This document shows positions 1 through 7,567 of a DNA stretch of 64,000 bases, piece by piece. A program made the position numbers and the translations under genes. The stretch is from Candidatus Obscuribacter sp. (GTDB lineage: Bacteria; Cyanobacteriota; Vampirovibrionia; Obscuribacterales; Obscuribacteraceae). Position 1 is the stretch's first letter. Each line of letters opens with the position of its first letter. The notes under the pieces were generated by a model that saw only the letters and a list, made by a program, of their open reading frames with translations, was not told the origin of the DNA and ran no database searches. The stretch spans positions 248,001-312,000 of the forward strand of contig JADKDV010000001.1 of NCBI GenBank assembly GCA_016718315.1. Reading direction: 5' to 3'.

Positions 1-2
1 GA

Positions 3-146
3 CAGGCTCGTGGTCGTCACTCTGAAGAAGACAAAATCAGAGCTGTAGCCAATTCTTCTCGTCACGGTCATTCACACCGTGCAGCACGCTTCAATACAAT
101 TGCTTCATCCGGTATCGTCAGCAGCAGAGATACTTTTCAAGCCTGA
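3..146 (+). CDS. C-terminal fragment of an unidentified protein cut by the left window edge
   Basis: An open frame enters from the left edge and ends at TGA 144-146, giving 47 residues rich in His, Arg and Ser. It begins near QARGRHSEEDK and ends with SSRDTFQA. It runs convergently into aroQ, whose stop it overlaps by about 10 bases. No family can be recognised from this tail; its basic, low-complexity nature would suit the end of an RNA-binding protein, but that is a guess. It could also be a chance open frame. Confidence 0.45.
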   Translation, partial: QARGRHSEEDKIRAVANSSRHGHSHRAARFNTIASSGIVSSRDTFQA

Positions 147-580
147 TTGCTTTGCAGCACTAGCGCTCTAATAGCCAGCTCGTAGCCAATTTGTCCGGTG
201 CCAACGATGACACCACTGGCGATGTCCGATAAGAGACTCTTGTGTCTAAATTCTTCGCGCGCGTAGATGTTGGAGATATGCACTTCTACAAAGGGTAGTG
301 CGACAGTAAGTAGCGCGTCTCTGAGGGCGATTGATGTATGCCCATAAGCGCCTGGATTGATGACAATGCCCTGATAGCCAGCCTGGGGCGCGCCCTGGAT
401 GGCATCAACTAGTGCGCCTTCGTGATTGCTCTGGACAAAATCGAGCAAACAGCCCAGCTCACTGGATTTTAGAGTCAGTTTGTTTTGTAAATCCTGCAAT
501 GTACCACTGCCATAAATGCTGGTCTCTCTGAGTCCGAGCAAATTTAGATTGGGTCCATTGATAACTAAAAGTCTGAGCAT
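137..580 (-). CDS. aroQ: 3-dehydroquinate dehydratase, type II
   Basis: Catalyses 3-dehydroquinate to 3-dehydroshikimate in the shikimate pathway (cytosolic, normally a dodecamer). The 147-residue product has the type II signatures: GPNLNLLGLRE at the N-terminus, the catalytic Tyr in SIYG, INPGAYGHTS, the substrate-binding VEVHISN and the EEFRHKS lid region. The ATG at 580 is chosen because it opens directly on the conserved MLRLLVINGPN start and overlaps the upstream stop as TAATG, which implies translational coupling. A longer frame upstream carries no conserved sequence. Shikimate kinase lies one gene further upstream, so two shikimate-pathway steps are clustered. Confidence 0.95.
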   Translation of the reverse strand: MLRLLVINGPNLNLLGLRETSIYGSGTLQDLQNKLTLKSSELGCLLDFVQSNHEGALVDAIQGAPQAGYQGIVINPGAYGHTSIALRDALLTVALPFVEVHISNIYAREEFRHKSLLSDIASGVIVGTGQIGYELAIRALVLQSNQA

Positions 581-1209
581 TACTCGACTTCGTCCGCTTC
601 CATCTCCAGCGCTTCCAGAGCGCATTGGGCTTCAACCAAAAAGGGATCGTTGCGAGTCAAGAGCTGCTCGCGGCGGACCATGGCTACTAGCTCTCCGAGG
701 ATGTCGATAAGAGCTGTCTGGGAGCCTTCCTGGTTGGCTACTTCTTTGTCGATGATAAACATCGCTGAGCCCAGTAGCACTCGAGCTTCTACTGGTCGCA
801 ATTCTTTTGAGTTGGTGATTTCGCCAAGGAGTTCGGTATCGACTTTGTTTTCGAGGACAAGACCTTTGCCAAAGGTCAAAACCGAATTGAGCAAACCTTT
901 GCTGCGTTCTTCTGGCAAAGATGCTGCCGCTCTAATCAGGTTGAGGCGGTTGCCAGCATCACCTAAAGATTCGGCGCTATCCACCAGGTTTCTGACCTGG
1001 TTGGCTTTGGTATTAAATTGACGGCGCAGTTCGTTTTCGGCGACAGATGAGACCGGCTTGGTCGCTGCGTCAAAACGCTTGTCATAGTAATCCTGTACGT
1101 GCTGCCTCTTGAGTTCGATGCCAAAGGGCATGAGCTCCATAAAGATAGACTCCAGCCCCTCGAGTTGGGACTGCAGATACATGAGCTCATCTTGGGTAAC
1201 GGTCACCAA
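580..1209 (-). CDS. hypothetical helical protein between aroK and aroQ
   Basis: A 209-residue, acidic, strongly helical soluble protein with no signal peptide or membrane segment. The N-terminal half (to about residue 80) is rich in charged residues and looks coiled-coil-like. The rest has repeated amphipathic helices. Its stop codon overlaps the aroQ start (TAATG), so it is probably co-transcribed and coupled with aroQ. I do not recognise the family and no catalytic motif is visible. Codon use matches the neighbours, so it is likely a real gene. Confidence 0.8.
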   Translation of the reverse strand: MVTVTQDELMYLQSQLEGLESIFMELMPFGIELKRQHVQDYYDKRFDAATKPVSSVAENELRRQFNTKANQVRNLVDSAESLGDAGNRLNLIRAAASLPEERSKGLLNSVLTFGKGLVLENKVDTELLGEITNSKELRPVEARVLLGSAMFIIDKEVANQEGSQTALIDILGELVAMVRREQLLTRNDPFLVEAQCALEALEMEADEVE

Positions 1210-1299
1210 TAACTCCTTACAAGGTCAAGCAAAGCGTATCTTACTACGGCACCAATTTCTCCCACATAATAGCATCGCCTGGAACAACCTGATTCAAAC

Positions 1300-1824
1300 T
1301 TATGCGATACAAGTGAGGATAAGTCGAGACACCTCCTCAATTGTGTGTCTTGTTGTGTCGATAATGTCATTAGCTCGCTTGTAAACAGGCTCTCTAAGAG
1401 TAATCAAGGTCTCTATGCGGGATGTAAGTGTGTCACTTGGGTTATCTGTTTGATTGAGCATCGGTCTTGCTGGTCCATCCTGTACTCTCTTGGCAAGGAT
1501 TTCAGGGTTGGCTTTGAGATAGACGATATGACCAATCGACTCTAATACTTCAAAATTGCCAGCAGTTATGGGCAGTCCTCCGCCAGTGGAGAGGACTATG
1601 CTTTGCTCGCTCAAGCTCTTTTGGATTTCGCGCAAGAGCTCGCTCTCTAGTTGTCTAAAGACTGGCTCTCCATGCTGACTAAATATTTGCTCTGGTGTAA
1701 GACCAGTACTCTTTGTAATCAGCTCGTCACTATCAACCATCACATGACTGCCAGTGCTGGCAATAAAAGTGGCACAGGATGTCTTACCTGAGCCCGATGG
1801 TCCTATTAAAACTATATTTTTCAA
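1300..1824 (-). CDS. aroK: shikimate kinase
   Basis: Phosphorylates shikimate at the 3-hydroxyl using ATP. The 174-residue protein has the normal family length and all expected elements: Walker A GPSGSGKT at residues 8-15, shikimate-binding Asp33 (DSDE), the FRxLE segment around residues 56-60 with Arg57, the GGG motif at 81-83 and the lid arginine in RPML near residue 120. It starts 3 bases after the stop of the TPR gene (1827-3281), so the two are in one transcript. A 90-base gap follows before the next gene. Confidence 0.95.
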   Translation of the reverse strand: MKNIVLIGPSGSGKTSCATFIASTGSHVMVDSDELITKSTGLTPEQIFSQHGEPVFRQLESELLREIQKSLSEQSIVLSTGGGLPITAGNFEVLESIGHIVYLKANPEILAKRVQDGPARPMLNQTDNPSDTLTSRIETLITLREPVYKRANDIIDTTRHTIEEVSRLILTCIA

Positions 1825-1826
1825 GG

Positions 1827-3281
1827 TTAAAAGTTGACAGTTGTTTTTGATTGAGTGTGGGCCAGCCCTGCCTTACGATAACATTCCTGGGCTTTGAGCT
1901 GGGCATCAGTTAAGCTGGGATCAAGGGCAATTGCTTGCTTAAACTCTTTGCCGGCATTGATGTAGTCACCCTGATGATAGAGTGCCAGTCCCATGCCATA
2001 ACGGGCCGAGCCCATTGTCGGAGCCAGAGCAATTGCTTTTTCGAAGTGTTCGATAGCTTTTTGGTATTGGCCGATAGATGTGTAAATCGAGGCTATATTA
2101 TTTTGCGCCGCGGCCATTTGAGGATTGGCTGCCAGAGCTCTCTTGTAGGCATCAATAGCTTTACCATTATTACTTTGAGTGGCATAGATATTGCCCAAAT
2201 TAAAGGCAGTGTTGGCGTCGCCACCATTTAGTGCAAGGGCACTGACATAGGCTTGCGATGCTTCTTTGAGTTTGCCTCTTTGCTGGTAGATGTTGCCTAG
2301 CATGGCATAGGTAGAGGCTTTGGGTTGGAGCGAGAGACATTTTTTTAGCTCTTGCTCGGCCAGGTAATAGTTGTTTGTGGCCATGGCTGCTTGTCCCAGG
2401 GCCTCGTGTGCTGCCACCAGGTCTGGTTCTACGCTTAAGACTACATTGAGTTCTCGTATTGCTTCGCTAAAGCGCCCTATCTGCATCTGAGCGCCAGCTC
2501 TAGCCAATCCTTTGACTACTTCTGGTCTGAGTTTTTCGCCTTTGTTACTGTCCTGCGTATGACTCAGTCCGCCACCAATGGTGACATCACGGTTGAGTTC
2601 ATCGAGCTGGCTTACTACTTTGCGGTTGTCGCCCAATTTTTCAAAGACACGAGCGAGATTGGAATGTGCCGATGATAGCTCAAGACGCATGGCCGAAATA
2701 GAAACTGTTAGTTGACCAGCCTGATTTAGATCACCACTTATTTTTGCCTGCTCGACTGCCGCTAAAAGCTCCTGAATATTGGCTTTTGATAACAGCACTG
2801 CCTGCCTAAACTGGGCTTCAGCTTCATCCATTTCACCTAGCTCAGCATAAATAATGCCAAGACGGTTATGCAGCGTGGGATTGCGAGGGTCTTTTTCTAA
2901 TTGTTGATTGAGTGTGGCCACAGCCTGGTCGACAATTCTGACCTGGCTAGCTGTGTTTTGCTGTTTTGATTCTTTGCTCTTAGGGGCTACTACTGGACCT
3001 GGATCGGGTGCTTTGCCACTGGCAGTAGGTGTGATAGTGCTACCAGCGGTGCCGGGCAGGTGCAATGTGCTTGCCAGATTGGTCAAGCCAGGTAAAACTT
3101 TTGCTGATCCCGAAGCTATCAGTGCGCCAAAATTGCTCAACTCCGGCGTGTCTTTTACGGCCAGATAAACACCTGGTATAAGCGTAACCGCGGTGCCTCC
3201 TAAAAAGAGCAGGAGAAGCATGCGCGAGCTACGTCGATTGCCAGTGTGTAAGGATTTAGAGATTTGACTAGTGCTAGCCAA
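1827..3281 (-). CDS. membrane-anchored TPR protein
   Basis: 484 residues. A basic N-terminus is followed by one hydrophobic segment (about residues 20-43), which fits an inner-membrane anchor with the rest outside. A Pro/Ser/Ala-rich linker (about 80-115) leads into many TPR motifs, for example NPTLHNRLGIIYAELGEMD and later A-N-N-I-A type helices to about residue 470. TPR arrays mediate protein-protein contacts; no catalytic residues are visible. It is the first gene before aroK and is preceded by a promoter-like element at 3333-3374. Partner proteins cannot be inferred from the sequence. Confidence 0.85.
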   Translation of the reverse strand: MASTSQISKSLHTGNRRSSRMLLLLFLGGTAVTLIPGVYLAVKDTPELSNFGALIASGSAKVLPGLTNLASTLHLPGTAGSTITPTASGKAPDPGPVVAPKSKESKQQNTASQVRIVDQAVATLNQQLEKDPRNPTLHNRLGIIYAELGEMDEAEAQFRQAVLLSKANIQELLAAVEQAKISGDLNQAGQLTVSISAMRLELSSAHSNLARVFEKLGDNRKVVSQLDELNRDVTIGGGLSHTQDSNKGEKLRPEVVKGLARAGAQMQIGRFSEAIRELNVVLSVEPDLVAAHEALGQAAMATNNYYLAEQELKKCLSLQPKASTYAMLGNIYQQRGKLKEASQAYVSALALNGGDANTAFNLGNIYATQSNNGKAIDAYKRALAANPQMAAAQNNIASIYTSIGQYQKAIEHFEKAIALAPTMGSARYGMGLALYHQGDYINAGKEFKQAIALDPSLTDAQLKAQECYRKAGLAHTQSKTTVNF

Positions 3282-3332
3282 AGATACTCTCGCTTGACGC
3301 CAATCGCCGGTTGTGGGATATCAGGTAAAGCT

Positions 3333-3374
3333 AGAGTAAGGTTGGCTCACGTCCCCGTCAATAGGGGTAATTAC
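3333..3374 (-). promoter_or_regulatory. promoter with upstream palindrome GTAATTAC
   Basis: On the minus strand TTGACG (3361-3356) and TACTCT (3338-3333) are separated by exactly 17 nt and lie about 50 bases before the TPR gene at 3281. Five bases upstream of the -35 box is the perfect 8-bp palindrome GTAATTAC (3367-3374). The same arrangement recurs at 36514-36554. The plus strand here also reads as a small CCCC/GGGG hairpin across the -35 box. Confidence 0.45.
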
Positions 3375-3510
3375 GCATGCAGGCAAATCTAGCTCAATTT
3401 TGGGACAGTTAATTGATGGAAATAGCTCCAGCTTTACAACTCCGCCTTGATTAGACGTCTCTTATTAATACTCTAAAAGTACAGGAGTGACATGCCGATA
3501 ACTGATTTAT

Positions 3511-4608
3511 TTATTTGGACTTGTTATACAAAATGACCAGTCCTAATATCCCAATCACTATATTAGGCAGCCAGGCCGCCAGCATCGGTGGTATGCGTCC
3601 GGCATCCCCCATGGCACCTGATGACGACTGCAAGACATAATAAAGAAAGACCACGACCGCACTATATATAAGACCCAGGTTGCTGCGCGAGCGTCTCGCC
3701 AACAGTCCCAAAGGTGCACCTGCCAGAGCCACAATGAGACAGGCTAGAGGCTGTGAGTACTTTTGGTAGTAGCGCACAAGCAGGTCGTTTGTCTGACCAT
3801 TGCTCTTTTTGAGCAGCTCCAGATAATTACCAAGCTCAATCAAGTTCATTTCTTTGGGGGCGACTTTACCAGTCTCCATAACCTTTTGCACTGTGGAAAG
3901 ACCTGGTATGACCATCTTGTCAAACTGCATCACCCTTGTGATATCAGAGTCTCCCGATAGTACATAAGTCCGGCCTTTTTCGAGAGTCCACTCACCATTG
4001 GACCAGAGTCCTGATGTAGCGGCAATAATCTGTACCAGCTTGTCGCGGGTAAAGTCGAGCACAATGATGTTATTCAAAAACTTGCCACTGTAATAGCCCA
4101 CATAAAAGAGGCGATTGAGAGTCAGGTCTTTACCCCGTTCAAAATAAGTAAAGTTGGCTTGTCCAGCTGGTAATTCGGTTTTGTAGAGAGCCTGAAACTC
4201 CAGTCTTTTACTGGTGCGGTTGGCCCACGGCACGACTAGCTCGTTGAGACCAAAGCTGACAAAACTGGTCAATAGACCAAACATCAAAGGTGCCACCATG
4301 ATGCGATAAAAGCTCACACCACTGGTACGTAGAGCGATAATCTCAGAGTCGCCAGAGAGTCTGTTAAAGACCAGCAGTGTACCTAACAGTACACCGATTG
4401 GGATGGTCATAACGATTACTTCTGGTAAGTGCAGACCGAGGATAGCTAGCGCCATCTCCAGCGGCACGCCTGATCTCATCACCAGGTTAAAGATAGTTTT
4501 GAGCTGGTCGGCACCAAACCATACGCCGGTGACGATACCGATACCAAAGAGCAGTGGCTGCCAAAATTCGTTGGCGATATAACGGTCAACAAGTTTTAGC
4601 CCGATCAT
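3511..4608 (-). CDS. LptF/LptG-family LPS export permease
   Basis: 365-residue YjgP/YjgQ-type permease. In the Lpt system such proteins form the inner-membrane channel that extracts LPS and passes it to the periplasmic bridge. The sequence shows the family order: a short N-terminus (LVDRYIANEFWQPLLFG), three membrane helices to about residue 115 with the SGDSEIIALRTSGVS coupling segment, a beta-rich periplasmic domain (about 130-265), then three C-terminal helices. Its ATG overlaps the lptB stop as ATGA. Only one permease gene is visible here. Canonical systems use an LptF-LptG heterodimer, so either a second gene lies elsewhere or this one works as a homodimer. Confidence 0.9.
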   Translation of the reverse strand: MIGLKLVDRYIANEFWQPLLFGIGIVTGVWFGADQLKTIFNLVMRSGVPLEMALAILGLHLPEVIVMTIPIGVLLGTLLVFNRLSGDSEIIALRTSGVSFYRIMVAPLMFGLLTSFVSFGLNELVVPWANRTSKRLEFQALYKTELPAGQANFTYFERGKDLTLNRLFYVGYYSGKFLNNIIVLDFTRDKLVQIIAATSGLWSNGEWTLEKGRTYVLSGDSDITRVMQFDKMVIPGLSTVQKVMETGKVAPKEMNLIELGNYLELLKKSNGQTNDLLVRYYQKYSQPLACLIVALAGAPLGLLARRSRSNLGLIYSAVVVFLYYVLQSSSGAMGDAGRIPPMLAAWLPNIVIGILGLVILYNKSK

Positions 4609-5360
4609 AGACTGAAGTCCTCACCAAGATACTGTTTGCGGGCGATAGGGCTATCAGCAACTTCGCGCGAGCTGCCGGCTACAAGGATTTTGCCGGCGTC
4701 AATTAAATAGGCTCTATCTGTGATTTTTAGTGTTGCTCGCGGGTTGTGGTCGGTTAGCAACACACCGAGGTTCCATTCGTCGCGTAGACGGCGAATCAGT
4801 CCCTGGATATCTCCAATCGAAATTGGGTCAACCCCGGTAAAAGGTTCGTCCAACAGGATAAATTCAGGCTCGGCAGCCAGGCAGCGGGCTAATTCCAGTC
4901 GTCTGCGTTCACCACCGGAGAGCGACATGGCCACAGTCTCGCCTAGATATTGCAGACCAAATTGCTCAAGCAAGTTGCTGATACGTTGTTTGTGCTCCCG
5001 ATTGGGGAAGTTGCGCATCTCGAGGATGATTTTGATGTTTTCGACTACAGTTAGTTTGCGAAAGATTGATGTTTCTTGGGGCAGATAACCGACACCCAGC
5101 CTTGATCTTTCGTGAATGGGCAACTTTGTCATATTGACGTTGCCCATCGAGATGCGACCCTTTTCGGGGGTGACAAGACCCAGCACCATATCAAATGATG
5201 TGGTTTTACCGGCTCCGTTACGTCCTAGCAAGCCGACTACTTCGCCGCGGCTGACATGGAAGCTGACTCCGTCAACAACACGTCTGCCGGCGTAGGATTT
5301 TTGTAGGTTTTCGATTATGAGTGTTTTGGTGGCAGTGGTGGCCGCTGCTGCTGAGGTCAT
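4605..5360 (-). CDS. lptB: LPS export ABC transporter ATP-binding protein
   Basis: 251-residue ABC ATPase that powers LPS extraction. Walker A GRNGAGKTT lies near residues 47-55, the Q-loop is in YLPQETSIFRKL, the signature is LSGGERRRLELAR, and Walker B is FILLDEPFTGVDP followed by the switch His in LLTDHN. This is the YhbG/LptB subfamily pattern. It is translationally coupled on both sides: ATGA overlap with the LptA-like gene upstream and ATGA overlap with the permease downstream. A poly-Ala/Thr N-terminal extension of about 12 residues precedes the conserved TLIIENLQKSY. Confidence 0.95.
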   Translation of the reverse strand: MTSAAAATTATKTLIIENLQKSYAGRRVVDGVSFHVSRGEVVGLLGRNGAGKTTSFDMVLGLVTPEKGRISMGNVNMTKLPIHERSRLGVGYLPQETSIFRKLTVVENIKIILEMRNFPNREHKQRISNLLEQFGLQYLGETVAMSLSGGERRRLELARCLAAEPEFILLDEPFTGVDPISIGDIQGLIRRLRDEWNLGVLLTDHNPRATLKITDRAYLIDAGKILVAGSSREVADSPIARKQYLGEDFSL

Positions 5361-6904
5361 TGTGTGAATTCTACCCTGGTTGTACTGACTTGCTGGTTAG
5401 AGCCAGGTCTAGCCGCAGTCTGAGCTGGTTTTTTGTTAGCCAGTTGGAAATTGCTGGCCGGAATATGTGATGGTGCACCCGGTCTCTTTTGCAAGAGAAA
5501 GGCTTTTGTATTGCCTTCAGCGAGGACTTTGCGGTCATTGACCGTCATCACAATTTTATCGGCAATCCAGCGTTTACCAGGCTGGGTGATTTGACTCCTG
5601 CCAATGAAGTAAATTTTTTCGGCTTGACCATCAGCGTTGCGCAAAAGCACAACCTTTGGTCCGATGCCTACAGTGTCCTGGTAGAAGATTTTGACACTGC
5701 CGGTAGCATCAAGACGACCGGTGTCTTTGTTGTAGTCCTGGCTGTCTGAAACAATGATAATTGGTGCCTGCTGGGCTTCGGGCTGGACTTGGTTGTCTGC
5801 GCCGTTGACCAGGTTGGAGATTTGTCCTGATTGGCTATTGACCAGAGGCTCGACATTGTCCACTTGTGGCTTGGGAGCTTCGGGTTTACTACCAGCTTTG
5901 GCCTGACCAGTCTGAATTACTTTGGAGCGCACATGACCGGTGGCCTGGAGTCGCTTGGTATTGAGGAAATAGGTCATGTTGTCAGCCTGGGTATTGTTTT
6001 GACCCTGAGTGGCATTGACGTGACCTTTAAAGATTGCTGCTTCTGGTTTGGTATCGAGACCATAAGCCATGTGCAAACTATCGGAGAGCACGTTGATGTC
6101 TCCGGCTTTTACTTTGACATTGCCAAAAGCTTCAAATTTGCCTGACTGTCTATCGTATTCCTGTCTGTCTGCGTCGGTAATGATCTTGGTCGGACCTTGC
6201 TCGCTATCCATACCACTTTTAGCGGCTGGTTTAGCAGGGGCAGTAGTGGGAGAGCTAGCGATTTTTTGACCATCGCCATCAAACTCATCACCATCTACGG
6301 TGTCAGCATCTGCTTTGGCTTTTGCTGCCTGGGCTAGTTTTTCTTTTTCTTTTGCGGCAGCTGCTGCTTTAGGATTGCCAGCTTTGATTGGTGCTTGACT
6401 GTCAGGGGCACCGGGCCATTTGACAGGACCACCAGTGGTGGCGGCGGCGGTGGCAGGCGCTGGTGCATCGCCACTGCCAGCGGCTTCGTTGATTACTTCG
6501 GAGTGGCTGTGACCTTCGGCGATAATGCGCGAGCTGGCCATCTCAAATGTGAGAGTATCGGCGTCGATTTTGTTAGGACCCTGAGTCAAGCGCGGATGCC
6601 CAGTAAAGATGGCGCGCTGAGGCTGACCAGTGGCTGGATCGCGGTAAAGTGTGGCGATAGGAGCAACAATAACACTATCTTTAAAGAGTACTCTGACGTT
6701 GCCTCTGGCAATAACGTGATCGCCAGCAAATTCTTGTTCGTTAGCCACAATATCAATAGGACCAGAGCTAGCACCATCTCCAGGCATCGCTGGTCCCTGT
6801 GCTCTTGCTTGAGGTGTGCCCAGTAAATCAAAAATCGGCAACCCTGTTTGTGTCATGAGAGCCGAGAGACTGATTATTGCCAGGATTTGTTTTTTGTTTG
6901 CCAT
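5357..6904 (-). CDS. large LptA/OstA-type periplasmic protein with three OstA blocks
   Basis: 515 residues against about 180 for classical LptA. A signal peptide (about residues 1-36, ending near ARAQG) is followed by three OstA-like beta blocks: about 50-130 (IDIVANEQEFAGDHVIARGN), 235-330 (ITDADRQEYDRQSGKFEAFG) and 385-475 (IIVSDSQDYNKDTGRLDATG). Ala/Lys/Pro-rich linkers separate them. LptA-type proteins polymerise into the periplasmic bridge that carries LPS to the outer membrane. Three blocks in one chain would give a pre-assembled bridge. The gene lies between lptC and lptB and is coupled to lptB by an ATGA overlap. Confidence 0.85.
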   Translation of the reverse strand: MANKKQILAIISLSALMTQTGLPIFDLLGTPQARAQGPAMPGDGASSGPIDIVANEQEFAGDHVIARGNVRVLFKDSVIVAPIATLYRDPATGQPQRAIFTGHPRLTQGPNKIDADTLTFEMASSRIIAEGHSHSEVINEAAGSGDAPAPATAAATTGGPVKWPGAPDSQAPIKAGNPKAAAAAKEKEKLAQAAKAKADADTVDGDEFDGDGQKIASSPTTAPAKPAAKSGMDSEQGPTKIITDADRQEYDRQSGKFEAFGNVKVKAGDINVLSDSLHMAYGLDTKPEAAIFKGHVNATQGQNNTQADNMTYFLNTKRLQATGHVRSKVIQTGQAKAGSKPEAPKPQVDNVEPLVNSQSGQISNLVNGADNQVQPEAQQAPIIIVSDSQDYNKDTGRLDATGSVKIFYQDTVGIGPKVVLLRNADGQAEKIYFIGRSQITQPGKRWIADKIVMTVNDRKVLAEGNTKAFLLQKRPGAPSHIPASNFQLANKKPAQTAARPGSNQQVSTTRVEFTQ

Positions 6905-6972
6905 TGCTTGAGTCCGGAATGATTTCCTAGTTGATTTGCGCTTGTTGCTATATCTGTTTATTGAGTGATGGC

Positions 6973-7563
6973 TTATTGAATGACGGCGTGTGTATTACCA
7001 ATAATCTTGAGATCTTCCAGATCGGCTTTGCCCAGCACGCCTGTGGCGTAATTGCCGGTCACCTTGGCTACCCCGGTCCAGTCGATGTTAACACCCCCGG
7101 TGGCTTTAAACTGATTTTTTTTCGTTAATTCCAGCTTGCTTGTTTCAAGTCTTGACTTTCCTTCCTGGCCCATCGCTATGACCTTTTGTTTGTCATTGCT
7201 ATCCAGTTGGATTTGACGAGAGGCTTCGTCTGCCATGCCTATTGGCGCAATCAAGTGCATCTTTTCTTTGCCGTCGTCAAAGTACTGCATGTCAATTGAG
7301 TCCAGCGAAAACTTGCGGTCTTTTTCGAGTACAGCTCTTTTGGCTCTGAGAATCCAGCGGATGTGGTTAGCATCATCGATTTCTTTGAGTTCGTAGTTGT
7401 CAATAGATGTTGTAACCGCTGTTGGATTTAAACGACGCTGTTCTTCCGCTTCTTTTTCGATGCGGTTAGCCATGTTTTGGGCGTAAAACATCAGTCCAAC
7501 AATGGTGCCTAATATTGATAAAGCCAGGATGAGTTTGAATGCATCGGTCCTAAATATCCACAT
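6973..7563 (-). CDS. lptC: LPS export protein LptC-like
   Basis: 196 residues with one N-terminal membrane helix (about residues 9-29) and a beta-rich periplasmic domain with LptC/OstA-like strands (DNYELKEIDDANHIRWILRA, then KMHLIAPIGMADEASRQ). LptC anchors the LptA bridge to the inner-membrane LptB-permease complex. Its position directly upstream of the LptA-like gene and lptB supports the call. It starts 4 bases after the TPR gene at 7568-8878, so the two are co-transcribed; a 68-base gap separates it from the LptA-like gene. Confidence 0.85.
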   Translation of the reverse strand: MWIFRTDAFKLILALSILGTIVGLMFYAQNMANRIEKEAEEQRRLNPTAVTTSIDNYELKEIDDANHIRWILRAKRAVLEKDRKFSLDSIDMQYFDDGKEKMHLIAPIGMADEASRQIQLDSNDKQKVIAMGQEGKSRLETSKLELTKKNQFKATGGVNIDWTGVAKVTGNYATGVLGKADLEDLKIIGNTHAVIQ

Positions 7564-7567
7564 CCTG

